64,000 bases of DNA from Aureispira sp. CCB-QB1 (GTDB lineage Bacteria; Bacteroidota; Bacteroidia; Chitinophagales; Saprospiraceae): the NCBI RefSeq assembly GCF_000724545.1, contig NZ_JHBV01000019.1, positions 45,157 to 109,156 of the forward strand. Direction: 5' to 3'. Below are positions 28,195 to 37,809 of the stretch, one piece after another. The position numbers and the translations under genes were made by a program. The first letter of the stretch is position 1. Every line of letters starts with the position of its first letter. Under the pieces are notes generated by a model. It was not told the origin of the DNA, made no database searches, and worked only from the letters and a program-made list of their open reading frames with translations.

Positions 28195-28986
28195 TTATTG
28201 CGAAGAACCTTTTTTTATCTGATAAGGATTTTTGGCTTTTCGTAGTTTAAGCAACAGAATGTTTTTTATCAAATTTATACAGCTATTCTCTCCTAAAAAC
28301 AACATTAAGTTTCCAGTCAAAAAAGCCTTGGTATCTTCTGAGTTAATAATTTGTTCTTGCAAGAAAAATTCATTCTGCTTGGTATCATGTGATTTGTAAA
28401 GTGTTTCCCATTTAGAACTAATGTCCATTTTGTAAGGATGCGCTTTTTTGAGGACTAAATTATGATTGATACTAGTATCGTTTAGTTTTAGGTTTTTAGT
28501 AACAAATGTAGAACAAAAATGCAAGATTTCATTTGGTGTTTCTTGGTGATAAGATGGGTAGGACTGGTAAAACACTTCTGATGATCTTTCTGCCAATTTA
28601 GGATTGTTGGTTAAGAATATTAGAATGAATTTTCGCAAAAACCAAAAGCGCCCTATCTGCTGTTTTAAAAAATGCGCATTGCTCCATTTTGCGTAATTTT
28701 TAATGTAAGCATCAAAGCCTTGTCTTTTAAAAGACAAATTAATATAAATAATAGGAATTTTTTTCTTTGAAAAAGGGGTTCTTTCTAGGAATACAGAAAA
28801 AGCATGGAAGGCAACAATTTTCTCATTTACTTTGAAAAGATAAAAGATAGGATTTGTTTTTTTGATGTGGTTTTCTTCTACATGATTTTCTGCAAAGCAA
28901 CTGTTGATTGCACGACAAATAGCATTAAGCTCTTTTAGCTCATCAAGAGTTAAATCTTTGCTCTGCTTTATAATAGGATAGATCAT
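28195..28986 (-). CDS. hypothetical protein, possibly acyltransferase-like N-terminus
   Basis: 263 residues, no signal peptide. The N-terminal half (TLDELKELNAICRAINSCFA, then FYLFKVNEKIVAFHAFSVF) has the feel of a GNAT fold but lacks a clear acetyl-CoA loop, so this is only a suggestion. The C-terminal part is basic and hydrophobic in places. Convergent with the TPR-CHAT gene (20 bp apart), 20 bp downstream of the lipoprotein gene on the same strand. Confidence 0.55.
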   Translation of the reverse strand: MIYPIIKQSKDLTLDELKELNAICRAINSCFAENHVEENHIKKTNPIFYLFKVNEKIVAFHAFSVFLERTPFSKKKIPIIYINLSFKRQGFDAYIKNYAKWSNAHFLKQQIGRFWFLRKFILIFLTNNPKLAERSSEVFYQSYPSYHQETPNEILHFCSTFVTKNLKLNDTSINHNLVLKKAHPYKMDISSKWETLYKSHDTKQNEFFLQEQIINSEDTKAFLTGNLMLFLGENSCINLIKNILLLKLRKAKNPYQIKKGSSQ

Positions 28987-29006
28987 TAATTATCTGTAAA
29001 AATAGT

Positions 29007-29828
29007 TTACTCCGTTAATAAAAATACCTCTTTGGTTGGGTGGTATAAAAATTGATATTCTACTCGTTCAGCTTTAAATGGTCGACTAACAGGGTATTGA
29101 CGTCCTTTACCATTATCAAGAACGAGCCACTTACCTCGAAGAACAATATCATTAAATCCATCTTGATTGACATCTTCTACAAACGTTTCCAAGTGATTTT
29201 TTCTAAAAACCCCTCCACCTTCTGGATTGGTATCATATGATTTGGGGGTATTCTCCATTAATACGTTAAAAATATCAATTAATTTTCCTTGTTGATAAAT
29301 ATAAAAGTGATGTTGCCCATTTCCTTCACAATCGTGCGTAATAGTCATGAAAATCGGCATAGAATCTAAAACAGCAGGAATGAATGAAGCTACAGCTGCT
29401 TGACTTTGATGTAACAAATGCCCTTTAAGGTCAAACAAATACTGGGTTTGTTGCATTGGATAGGCACAATCATTTGTCGTAGGGCTTAAACAATTAATAA
29501 ACCAAATAGAGTCTTTTAAACCTAAAATTTGTTGTCTTTCAAATGTAAGAACGCTCGTTTCTTTGCTATATGCTTGTCCATAAGTCGTACTCAATTGTTG
29601 AAGAAACAATTGAGGCGTTTTATAAAACGTAGAGTCCAAAATAGGAGCAAAAACTTCTTGATATAGCTTTTTTTTACTACCAAAATCATCCTTAAAGATA
29701 TTTTGATTTACAACAGTATTGGTCGTATCTGTAGATGTTATTGCCATTTTTTGTTCTACAGAAGGTGTAGGAGAGCAAGCAGAAAGAGTAATTAGAAAAG
29801 CAACTAAAGATAATAAGCGAGCGAGCAT
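29007..29828 (-). CDS. lipoprotein of unknown function
   Basis: 273 residues. Lipobox LSAC (Cys about residue 18), Ser/Thr-rich lead, then a mixed domain. VNQDGFNDIVLRGKW (about 226-240) resembles the Ca-binding FG-GAP/VCBS motif DxNxDGxxD. Two Cys pairs may be oxidised in the envelope. No family recognised. Probably forms a unit with the downstream hypothetical gene. Confidence 0.6.
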   Translation of the reverse strand: MLARLLSLVAFLITLSACSPTPSVEQKMAITSTDTTNTVVNQNIFKDDFGSKKKLYQEVFAPILDSTFYKTPQLFLQQLSTTYGQAYSKETSVLTFERQQILGLKDSIWFINCLSPTTNDCAYPMQQTQYLFDLKGHLLHQSQAAVASFIPAVLDSMPIFMTITHDCEGNGQHHFYIYQQGKLIDIFNVLMENTPKSYDTNPEGGGVFRKNHLETFVEDVNQDGFNDIVLRGKWLVLDNGKGRQYPVSRPFKAERVEYQFLYHPTKEVFLLTE

Positions 29829-29852
29829 GGTTAGAAGTGTTTTTTATATTCA

Positions 29853-29890
29853 ATAGGTTGAAACCACGAAGTAGCAGCACGGTTAGCTAA
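29853..29890 (-). repeat. dispersed intergenic repeat, inverted copy
   Basis: AACCACGAAGTAGCAGCACG followed by GTTAGCTA; the minus-strand reading gives TAGC...GTGCTGCTACTTCGTGGTT. Confidence 0.65.
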
Positions 29891-29974
29891 AACCAAAGCA
29901 CTTAAAAGATAAACGAATATGAATGTGCTTTTTTAGTGAAACATCAAGGGACTACAATACAAGAATATTTTTAG

Positions 29975-30022
29975 CATGAGGTCGCAATTTTAATTTGAGC
30001 AAACTAAACATGTGACCTCATG
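29975..30022. repeat. inverted repeat (hairpin) without T-run
   Basis: CATGAGGTC (29975-29983) and GACCTCATG (30014-30022) are perfectly complementary. It lies just downstream of the minus-strand gene ending at 30046, so it may protect or end that transcript. Confidence 0.5.
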
Positions 30023-30045
30023 AAATACGATCATTAGTATCAAAA

Positions 30046-31620
30046 CTATTCGATGACTTGATTGAGTTGATAATTCTTAAATTTTAAGAAATTTAAATAT
30101 TGATTTTCATAACTTCTAATAATAGGAACCCGTGTTTCTTCAGGGCTGCCATCTAAAGGAACTAAAAACTCATAAGTAGGTTCAATTTGGAATTTAGTGT
30201 GATTGTAGATGTTATTCTCTTTCCACAAATGTGCTTGGAAATTAACCCCATATTTATGCATCATACGACCAAAGTAAAGCATAATATCAAACCCTTTAAA
30301 TCCAAACTCTCTAGAACCAATGCCATAGACAGACTTGTAATTGGTTTTAAAATTGCGAACAGTTTCCTTGTTGGGAGGAGTGAAATATTCACTAGTAAAA
30401 TGTAAATTTAGCGATTCGTAATACTCAAAATTAATACGATTAAAATAGCGCCATCTATCCATTCCAATGATAACAATTTGATAGCCTCGTCTTGGTTCTA
30501 CTTTGTCAACTAGTTTTTGGATTTCACGCAACGAGTTATAAATGAACCCTTCATCTATCGTAGGCATGACAATGATATTTAGTTGATCTTTTTTTAGAAA
30601 AGGTTTAATTTGATCGACATCCATTGTTGTACTTTCAGGTATCAAGGTACTGATATGAGCACTAGTATCATTTTTAAAGTTAATATAACTTTGCTGAAGA
30701 TTTGCAACTCTAGCGGAATCCTTGCCTAGCGCCAAAATCATCAAGTTTTTTTGCATAGGATCTCTGATAATACGCTTGTTGCGTTCTATTTTGTGCAATT
30801 GTTCAATGATGAGACGGCTGTGTACTTCAAAAGAGGGGTTTACTTGAATATAATAAGGGTTGTTAAGCGTCAGGTCACTACGAGGATTGAGCGGAGAGAT
30901 TAATGGCTTTTTATTCGTTTTTGCAAATTCTGCAACAATCTTTAAATTGTTCGATAAGATAGGACCAATAATTAAATCCGCTTCCTGCAATTCTCTTTTT
31001 TTTAGAAGATTTTGAATGACAGTAGTATCTCTTTGGGTATCATATACGTTGACAAACAAGTTGACGCCTTCTGCTTTTAAGCTATCGAGTGCAATCAGCA
31101 CTCCTTCATAAAATTCAATGGCTTTAATGGAGCGAATTGGAATTTCTTTTCGATTGGCAGGAACAAAATTCTTACTCATGAAAGGCATCATAATAGCCAC
31201 TTGATACGCTAATTTTTGTTGAATGGTCGTATCAACCGTATATTCAGGGAAAAGTGCATCGTTGTTGATATTGATAACGGCAACGGTGTCCGACTGAATA
31301 GCTTGATTGCCTACTTTTTTGAAACAAATAACCATACGTTGTACAGGGCTTTTTTGAATGGTATCACACCAAGTGATGGTATCTACTGTAGCCGTATTGT
31401 TATCTTGATCAACATGAGTAACAGCATTGTAACTACCTGTTTTGCTCGTATCTTTAGGATTGGTATTTTTGCCAATGACAGGATCCAAACGCCCAGGGTT
31501 GGTCTTAGTTCGAGCCGTATTTCTGGTCGTATCGCAGGAGGAGAAAGCTATCATTAAAATAAATAGAAAAGAACTTAATGTTAGGACAGATTTTAAGGAA
31601 AGAAAACGTGAATTTTTCAT
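30046..31620 (-). CDS. periplasmic-binding-protein-like (type 1) lipoprotein
   Basis: 524 residues. Start taken at the ATG giving MKNSRFLSLKSV, with lipobox AFSSC (Cys about 29). A Thr/Asn-rich linker is followed by a type 1 periplasmic-binding/receptor-ligand-binding fold (about 130-500: VAIMMPFMSKNFVPANRKEI, FYEGVLIALDSLKAEGVNLF, LIIGPILSNNLKIVAEFAKT, PLISPLNPRSDL). This resembles the C-terminal binding domain found after LysM repeats in many Bacteroidota proteins, here without LysM. Ligand unknown; branched amino-acid-type binding or a cell-wall role are both possible. Confidence 0.72.
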   Translation of the reverse strand: MKNSRFLSLKSVLTLSSFLFILMIAFSSCDTTRNTARTKTNPGRLDPVIGKNTNPKDTSKTGSYNAVTHVDQDNNTATVDTITWCDTIQKSPVQRMVICFKKVGNQAIQSDTVAVININNDALFPEYTVDTTIQQKLAYQVAIMMPFMSKNFVPANRKEIPIRSIKAIEFYEGVLIALDSLKAEGVNLFVNVYDTQRDTTVIQNLLKKRELQEADLIIGPILSNNLKIVAEFAKTNKKPLISPLNPRSDLTLNNPYYIQVNPSFEVHSRLIIEQLHKIERNKRIIRDPMQKNLMILALGKDSARVANLQQSYINFKNDTSAHISTLIPESTTMDVDQIKPFLKKDQLNIIVMPTIDEGFIYNSLREIQKLVDKVEPRRGYQIVIIGMDRWRYFNRINFEYYESLNLHFTSEYFTPPNKETVRNFKTNYKSVYGIGSREFGFKGFDIMLYFGRMMHKYGVNFQAHLWKENNIYNHTKFQIEPTYEFLVPLDGSPEETRVPIIRSYENQYLNFLKFKNYQLNQVIE

Positions 31621-31807
31621 GCTTGTACAGTGCTGTGAGTTTATTCTTGATTTGTAAATCAATCGCTTATGTTGTGTTTGGGTGTTAGGTCGTATTTAAC
31701 AAATCAAAGGTAGCGAATTTTGTACGAGAGGAGTAATAACACCTTAGAAAAAAGAAAAGAAATGAGTAATCGGTCTTTGATGATGAGAATTAGGTGGTTG
31801 CCTTAAA

Positions 31808-32492
31808 ATGGTAGATTTAAAATTAAAATCTTATGACAATACAAGAACACAAAAAGCTTGGCTGGGATTTATGGCTGGCATATATATTTTTTTAATTGAA
31901 GGAAACTCTATTCTTTATCATCACAAACAGTATTTAGGTACTATTAAAACTCTAGGTAATGAAGTTGCAGGACAAGCAACTTTTAGCCACCAAGGAGATA
32001 ATTTCATCAGGAGTAGCTGTATCTCCAAATGACCGATATTTATATGTATCTTCGTGGATTTACATGTATCAATTTGATTTATGGGCATCCAACATAGCAG
32101 CCTCAAAAGATACAGTAGCAGTTTATGGTAATGTTTTGTCTGGAACGAAACCTCCCTTTTGGGGTTACATACAATCTGCACTAGATGGAAAAATATATAG
32201 TCATAGCAACAATGTATCTTATATGGATGTCATCAATAATCCCAATATAGGAGGTGTCGGTTGTAATGTAGTACAACGAGGCTTAGATGTATTCTTTGTG
32301 GAAGGGCACTTCTTACCCAATATGCCTCACTACAGAACGCCCAAATTATCAGGCTCCGCCTGCGATACCTTGACGAGTATAGCAAGGATAGAAAGCAAAG
32401 AAGACGTTTTAATCTACCCGAACCCAGCTAGTACGAGTATTAGCATAGCGGCAAGCTCGACTATAGAGCAAGTAGTGGTTTTACGACCGTAA
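31808..32492 (+). pseudogene. remnant of a T9SS-secreted beta-propeller-like protein
   Basis: Two overlapping plus-strand ORFs in different frames (31808-32032 and 31959-32492) look like one decayed gene. The second holds the family signature SGVAVSPNDRYLYVSSWIYM, VVQRGLDVFFVEGHFLPNMP and ACDTL typical of large secreted Saprospiria proteins, followed by the start of a type A sorting domain (DVLIYPNPASTSISI) that breaks off after VVVL. The N-terminal bulk and the end of the sorting domain are missing. Likely not functional. Confidence 0.6.
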
Positions 32493-32639
32493 AAGTAGAT
32501 AGAGTTGCTAAAGAAGAACTAGTTAACTGTGAATAATCTAACTCAAAATAAACACTTTGTGAATTCTGAAGTTAAAATTACAAAATCCACAAAGTAATAT
32601 GAAATGCTTTGGCTAACAGGTAGTATACCTAGGAGTGCG

Positions 32640-34901
32640 TTAATAAACAATAGTCGCATAGCCTTTGATCTCTTGAGGTTGTCCTCTGGGACCAACGATT
32701 CGAACAATAACAACATACACACCAGCTTGGCATTTTGAACCAATATTATTCTTTCTACCATTCCACGCTTCCGTGGGGTCTTGTGTAGCAAAGATGCGTT
32801 CTCCCCAACGATTGTAGATGCCCATCTCAAAGTTTTTTATGTATTGAGTATAGCCTTTACCTTTATAAACATCGTTTTTACCATCATCGTTAGGGGTTAA
32901 AGCGTTGGGCAGGAAATAAGTAATTTCAGGAATAATATCGATCTCCTTTTTAGCGGTATCTGTACAGCCATTGACATGAGTTACAATTAAAGAAACAAGA
33001 TGTTTTCCTGTGTCAGGATAATGATAGGTTATATCACTTTCAAAAGAACTGACTTTGGAAACGCCATTTCCAAAATGCCATTCCCATAGATTGGCTAGTT
33101 CTGATTCGTCTTTAAATTCGACAATGGGATGAAGAGAAGTAGGTTGTGTTGGAAGATAGGAAAAATTGGCTCGTGGAGTATCCAATGCTACCACTGTACT
33201 GTTAAATTGTTCTGTACATCCTTTGGGCGAGGTAATTACTAAGGATCTAGAATAAATACCTGATTGAATATAATTGTGTTGTGTGGTAAATTCGTCTGAT
33301 GTTGTTCCATCTCCAAAGTTCCATCGGAATGTGTAATCGGAAATTGGATAATAGATAGAGGGAATATTACCTGCCAAAAAGTTAATGCAGGCAGTATCAT
33401 TCGGCAATTCAAAAGGAAAAATTGGTTTAGGTGTCCAATCGAAGGGGCGTGTCTTTTTGGAAACACAGCCAGCAATGTCTGTTGCTGTTAGTGTAACATT
33501 ATGGACGCCAGTATCTGGATAAACATATTGATGATTAGGGTCTTTGTTAAAAGAGGTGTTGCCGTCTCCAAAGTTCCAGACATAACTTTGGATAGGAGTA
33601 TTGGGATTGAAAACCGTTTTATTCGTAAAATAGGACAGTCCAATTTCACAAGAATCATAGATGACCGAAAAATTGGCTAAAACATCTAAACTAATTGTAA
33701 TCGTTAATAAAGCGGTATCGGTACATCCAACAGAGCCTGGATTAGCAATCAACCAACCTTGATAAGTACCATTGCCAGGAAAGGTCACAGTTGGTTCAAA
33801 AATACTATCTATAAAAAAAGTACCATTTCCTAGGTCGATGCGCCATTCATAACTGTTGATAAAAGATTGAATGGTACTCGTATTGTCAAAGGTAATAATA
33901 CTATCCCCACAAAAGTTAACATAATACTGATCGGTAGCAAAGTTGACAGAATCCGCACGTACCTTTGCATCTACTTGATCATCACAAATGGTAACATTAA
34001 ATTGAAAATCTCTTAAGGTTTGACTAAGCAAATTGCCTTGTGCATCGTATTCTTTTACGCAAACGCCAACTACATATTGCCCAATACTAGTTGGAAAGCC
34101 TGTTAACAAGCCTGTATTGGGATCAATTTGCAGGGTGGGATTCGCATTCATTGGGTTGGTTGCTGAATAGCCAGAATGAAAAACAACAGGATTATAAGGT
34201 GGTGGTGCAGGTGGATTGGGGGCGGCGGAGTTAAAACCATTTCCACCAGAACTAGAGCTTCCACCTCCACTATAGGGAGAGCATAGTTCATATACTAAGG
34301 TATTTCCATCCACATCTGTTGCTGAATGATCAAACTCTAAATCCCTATTGGCACAAATAACAATAGGAGGAAATTCATTGAAGGTTGGACTACTATTGCA
34401 TTGTTGTTGAGCTTCGGCACTTAATGAAATAGTATAAGTTGCTCCAGTACTTCTTGGGGAAGCTAAATTACTAACTGTATAATTGCGGCAACAGCGTTGA
34501 TAAGATATCGTATACCCGTCAGGATTAAAAGGTAGTTCTACAATGCCTTGATAAACGGCTTCTACTACTCCCACGTTGGGGGGAACTATCAAACAAGGAT
34601 TGGAAAATACAATAGGAATATCCGTTGTATCAGGGTTTCCTAAGGCAAGAACCGTATCTACAGAACTAGTATTTAGTCCAGCATAGATGCCTACATAAGC
34701 GGGGTTATCAAAAGGAGCTCGACCATTGATACGATCTCTATACACGTGCATGGTAATGCGATACTGCATTATTCCTGTGGTGGGACTAGGTCCCAAACAT
34801 TCGTAACTTATGTCTCCACCAACAATATGTGATGCACGAGAAGTTTGATTTAGGGTAAATAATAAAAATAAAATTAAGGAAAAAATAAAAGTCCTTTTCA
34901 T
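32640..34901 (-). CDS. secreted PKD-domain protein with T9SS type B (CHU_C) sorting domain
   Basis: 753 residues. Signal peptide (about 1-23), an N-terminal Bacteroidota-specific region (ASHIVGGDISYECLG...YTISYQRCCRNYTV), then repeated PKD-like domains with WNFGDG or WHFGNG motifs (about 415-650), and the gliding-motility-associated C-terminal domain (from about 660: FLPNALTPNDDGKNDVYKGK, FEMGIYNRWGERIFATQDPT), the type B signal for the type IX secretion system. Surface-exposed or released; adhesion or matrix role inferred. Confidence 0.88.
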   Translation of the reverse strand: MKRTFIFSLILFLLFTLNQTSRASHIVGGDISYECLGPSPTTGIMQYRITMHVYRDRINGRAPFDNPAYVGIYAGLNTSSVDTVLALGNPDTTDIPIVFSNPCLIVPPNVGVVEAVYQGIVELPFNPDGYTISYQRCCRNYTVSNLASPRSTGATYTISLSAEAQQQCNSSPTFNEFPPIVICANRDLEFDHSATDVDGNTLVYELCSPYSGGGSSSSGGNGFNSAAPNPPAPPPYNPVVFHSGYSATNPMNANPTLQIDPNTGLLTGFPTSIGQYVVGVCVKEYDAQGNLLSQTLRDFQFNVTICDDQVDAKVRADSVNFATDQYYVNFCGDSIITFDNTSTIQSFINSYEWRIDLGNGTFFIDSIFEPTVTFPGNGTYQGWLIANPGSVGCTDTALLTITISLDVLANFSVIYDSCEIGLSYFTNKTVFNPNTPIQSYVWNFGDGNTSFNKDPNHQYVYPDTGVHNVTLTATDIAGCVSKKTRPFDWTPKPIFPFELPNDTACINFLAGNIPSIYYPISDYTFRWNFGDGTTSDEFTTQHNYIQSGIYSRSLVITSPKGCTEQFNSTVVALDTPRANFSYLPTQPTSLHPIVEFKDESELANLWEWHFGNGVSKVSSFESDITYHYPDTGKHLVSLIVTHVNGCTDTAKKEIDIIPEITYFLPNALTPNDDGKNDVYKGKGYTQYIKNFEMGIYNRWGERIFATQDPTEAWNGRKNNIGSKCQAGVYVVIVRIVGPRGQPQEIKGYATIVY

Positions 34902-34980
34902 GACGAAAATTTGGAAGGTTGGTTGGGGACATTACTTATAACGATAAAATTGTAAATTAGTTGCTTAATTCATGATGAAA

Positions 34981-36384
34981 TTAAGGGAAAATTTTGCTTG
35001 GATTAAGAATATTTTTAGGATCAAAACTGCTTTTAATTGCTTGCATTAGTTGTATTTCAATAGGAGAGAAGACTAATTTTAAATATTCTTTTTGAATCCA
35101 TCCGATGCCATGCTCTCCCGAAATAGTTCCTTTGAGGCTAGCCACCAATTGGAAAATAGCCAACATAGCTAAGGGCATTTCACGGTTCCAATATTCGTCT
35201 GTTAAGTGCTCTTTAAGCAAGGTAACATGTAGATTACCGTCTCCTGCATGACCGTAGTTGACAGCTTGAATACCATGTTTTTTGCTAATACTATGAATGC
35301 CTTTTAATAATTGCGGCAAGGAAGCACGAGGAACAACCGTATCTGCTTTTTTTACAGCAGAGTAGTTTTTGATGGCATAGTTTAGGTTTCGTCTTAATTT
35401 CCATAAACTATTTTTAGTATGCTCGTCGTCTGCAAACAGTACTTCATCGCAGTCAAAAGAGTCTAACACTGAGTTTATTTTTTCACAATCATTGTACAAT
35501 GTATCTATGTGATTACCGTCTACTTCGATAATTAATTGTGCTTCTGTTGTTGCTCTGATTGGTAAGGTAGTATCTTGCAAATAATTTTGAGCAACGTCAA
35601 TAGCTTGCCGCTCCATGAATTCCATGCAAGAAGGAATAATACCTGCCTTAAAAATAGCTGCCACAGCGGCACAGGCTTTAACTGCCGACTTGAAAGAAAC
35701 CAACAAAAGTAAACTATGCTGAGGGGCAGGAATAAGTTTTAAGACAATCTTGGTGATGATACCTAATGTTCCTTCACTTCCAACCATTAATTGAGTTAAG
35801 TTGTAGCCTGTCGAATTTTTAAGCGTATTAGCTCCCGTCCAGATTATAGAGCCATCTGCTAGGACGACTTCTAAATTTAAGACATAATCTTTGACAACGC
35901 CATATTTGACAGCTCTTGGTCCTCCTGCATTCGTGGCGACATTACCGCCAATAAACGAACTTCCTCTACTGGCAGGATCAGGCGGATAATAAAGTCCTTT
36001 GGACTGTACTTCATTTTGTAATACTTCTGTAATGACTGCTGGCTCTGTTGTAATTTGCAAATTTTCTTCGTCCAATTCTATAATTTGATTTAGTCGTTCA
36101 ACAGAGAGGACAATACCACCACAAACAGGCAGAGCGCCCCCTGCTAAACCAGTGCCTGCACCTCTAGGAGTAACAGGGATGTTTTCTCGATGGCAAAGCT
36201 GCATGATTTGACTAATTTCAGCGGTATTTTTAGGCAATACAATTACTTCTGGTAAGAAGAGTAAATCTTCTGTTTTATCTTTTCCGTAGGCGATTCTTTG
36301 GTCGTGGCTGGTGTATAGGTGGGATGCTCCTACGATGTTTTTTAGTTGTTGTAGGGTTTTGGGAGTGATTTTATGGTAAGGCAT
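34981..36384 (-). CDS. FAD-linked oxidase, glycolate/lactate oxidase GlcD type
   Basis: 467 residues, no signal peptide. FAD-binding PCMH domain (about 40-215) with VTPRGAGTGLAGGALP, PPDPASRGSSFIGGNVATNA and GSEGTLGIITKIVLKLIP, and a C-terminal FAD-oxidase domain with YGHAGDGNLHVTLL and SGEHGIGWIQKEYL. Oxidises a 2-hydroxy acid such as glycolate or D-lactate, passing electrons to the quinone pool or to an iron-sulfur partner (none next door). Its first ~62 codons and upstream region are duplicated at 37.5-37.8 kb. Confidence 0.88.
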   Translation of the reverse strand: MPYHKITPKTLQQLKNIVGASHLYTSHDQRIAYGKDKTEDLLFLPEVIVLPKNTAEISQIMQLCHRENIPVTPRGAGTGLAGGALPVCGGIVLSVERLNQIIELDEENLQITTEPAVITEVLQNEVQSKGLYYPPDPASRGSSFIGGNVATNAGGPRAVKYGVVKDYVLNLEVVLADGSIIWTGANTLKNSTGYNLTQLMVGSEGTLGIITKIVLKLIPAPQHSLLLLVSFKSAVKACAAVAAIFKAGIIPSCMEFMERQAIDVAQNYLQDTTLPIRATTEAQLIIEVDGNHIDTLYNDCEKINSVLDSFDCDEVLFADDEHTKNSLWKLRRNLNYAIKNYSAVKKADTVVPRASLPQLLKGIHSISKKHGIQAVNYGHAGDGNLHVTLLKEHLTDEYWNREMPLAMLAIFQLVASLKGTISGEHGIGWIQKEYLKLVFSPIEIQLMQAIKSSFDPKNILNPSKIFP

Positions 36385-36532
36385 ATCAAAGAATTTTGTC
36401 TAGAATGAAGAACTCAAAAATACAGAATCCTGATTGATTTTATTGCTTAAGCCCTTCATAGAAATATCTGATCAAGTAATGGATTCAAAACTAAATCATT
36501 CTTTAATACGAAGTAGGCTTGTGGGAATTATT
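36195..36532. repeat. 338-bp direct repeat, copy 1
   Basis: Identical to 37472-37809 at all but about twelve positions, without gaps (offset 1277). Covers the first ~62 codons of the flavin oxidase and about 150 bases upstream of it, ending just before the FISUMP gene. Confidence 0.9.
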
Positions 36533-36615
36533 TGAGTATTAAATTTTTAGAGTTAAGATAAATGAGAGGGATTGGGCAGATAATTAAACTGGAATAATGT
36601 TATGACTCTATTCAG

Positions 36616-37362
36616 TTAATTTGCTTCTTTGACGCAACGGCAGGAGTAGAACTTTCCTTGGGCTAAAGTTTTTCTTGTAGATGCCCCCTGATATAAACTT
36701 CGTTTTGCTTCACATCTTTGCATATTAATAGAAAAGAAATAAGGCTTACTTCGTTCTGTTTGAGCCCAATAATAGGCAAATTTATTCTGTCCAGAATATG
36801 TCAAATGATCTTCTGCTTTATTTTTTTCTTGAGGGAGAAAACCTCTATATAGGTACCCTTTTCCCCCTCCCACAGGTTCAAAAAGAGGCAACCTTTCTCT
36901 ATAATTTCCAGTAGAAGAATTATTATCCCAAGCACAATTAGCGTATTTATCATTCAAAACTTCCCATTCTTTAATAGTTGGCAGTCTCCACCCTGTAGGA
37001 CAAACTTCTACAGCAGAAGACAAGTCATATAATTGACCATATTTCTTAGCATTTTTTATATTGTTATTATAACAATAGCTTCCTTTTCCAATATAAATTT
37101 CCTTGTAATATAAACTATCTTCTAAATCTAGATTAATATTATCAATCATCCACCATAACTTGTCAAAACGGCGAGTTCGATAAGTGTGACCATTTCTACT
37201 ATCTGTAATGAGAGAGTCCTTTACTGCAATTGGGGTATTATCGGTAACAGAATTTTTGTCTTTGTCTATATTGATAAAGCGAATTAAAAACAGCAATGCT
37301 AATAGCAAAAAGCTGTATAAATAATATTTAATTATGAATTTAAGAAATTTACTTAACATCAC
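36616..37362 (-). CDS. FISUMP-domain protein, membrane-anchored
   Basis: 248 residues. N-terminal TM anchor (about 10-30, no lipobox), then a FISUMP (Fibrobacter succinogenes major paralogous) domain from about 45 to the end, with KLWWMIDNINLD, CPTGWRLPTIKEWEVLN, a GNYRERLPLFEPVGGG segment and the C-terminal FYSCRCVKE. FISUMP proteins are exported and of unknown role, often in paralogous families. It is a diverged paralogue of the protein at 37.8 kb (roughly 45% identical by eye). Confidence 0.75.
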   Translation of the reverse strand: MMLSKFLKFIIKYYLYSFLLLALLFLIRFINIDKDKNSVTDNTPIAVKDSLITDSRNGHTYRTRRFDKLWWMIDNINLDLEDSLYYKEIYIGKGSYCYNNNIKNAKKYGQLYDLSSAVEVCPTGWRLPTIKEWEVLNDKYANCAWDNNSSTGNYRERLPLFEPVGGGKGYLYRGFLPQEKNKAEDHLTYSGQNKFAYYWAQTERSKPYFFSINMQRCEAKRSLYQGASTRKTLAQGKFYSCRCVKEAN

Positions 37363-37471
37363 TCTTATTTGTTAAATGCTTTAAAAACTAGAGATGTAAT
37401 ACCTTCTGTATACTCAGGTATCTCAAGTAATTCGCCCTCATTATTTATTAACTCTTCTCTAATAGAGTTAA

Positions 37472-37661
37472 AAAGCTGCATGATTTGACTAATTTCAGCG
37501 GTATTTTTAGGCAACACAATTACTTCTGGTAAGAAGAGTAAATCTTCTGTTTTATCTTTTTCGTAGGCGATTCTTTGGTCGTGGCTGGTGTATAGATGGG
37601 ATGCTCCTACGATGTTTTTTAGTTGTTATAGGGTTTTGGGAGTGATTTTATTGTAAGGCAT
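37472..37661 (-). pseudogene. 5' fragment of the GlcD-type flavin oxidase gene
   Basis: Carries the duplicated start of the flavin oxidase reading frame (MPYNKITPKTLQQL...), including its start codon and about 63 codons, then breaks off into unrelated sequence at 37471. Too short to encode any FAD-binding fold; it is a by-product of the segmental duplication. Confidence 0.8.
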
Positions 37662-37809
37662 ATCAAAGAATTTTGTCTAGAATGAAGAACTCAAAAATAC
37701 AGAATCCTAATTGATTTTATTGCTTAAGCCCTTCATAGAAATATCTGATCAAGTAATGGACTCAAAACTCAATCATTCCTTAATACGAAGTAGGCTTGCA
37801 AGAATTATT
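37472..37809. repeat. 338-bp direct repeat, copy 2
   Basis: Matches 36195-36532 with about twelve substitutions and no gaps. The end abuts the stop codon of the second FISUMP gene, as copy 1 ends near the first. Confidence 0.9.

Noticed and set aside
31216..31657. Plus-strand ORFs opposite the periplasmic-binding-protein-like gene
   Set aside because: Shadows of the minus-strand gene, which has a lipobox and a recognisable fold.
36195..37809. Insertion sequence as the cause of the duplication
   Set aside because: No transposase, terminal inverted repeats or target duplication seen at the ends.
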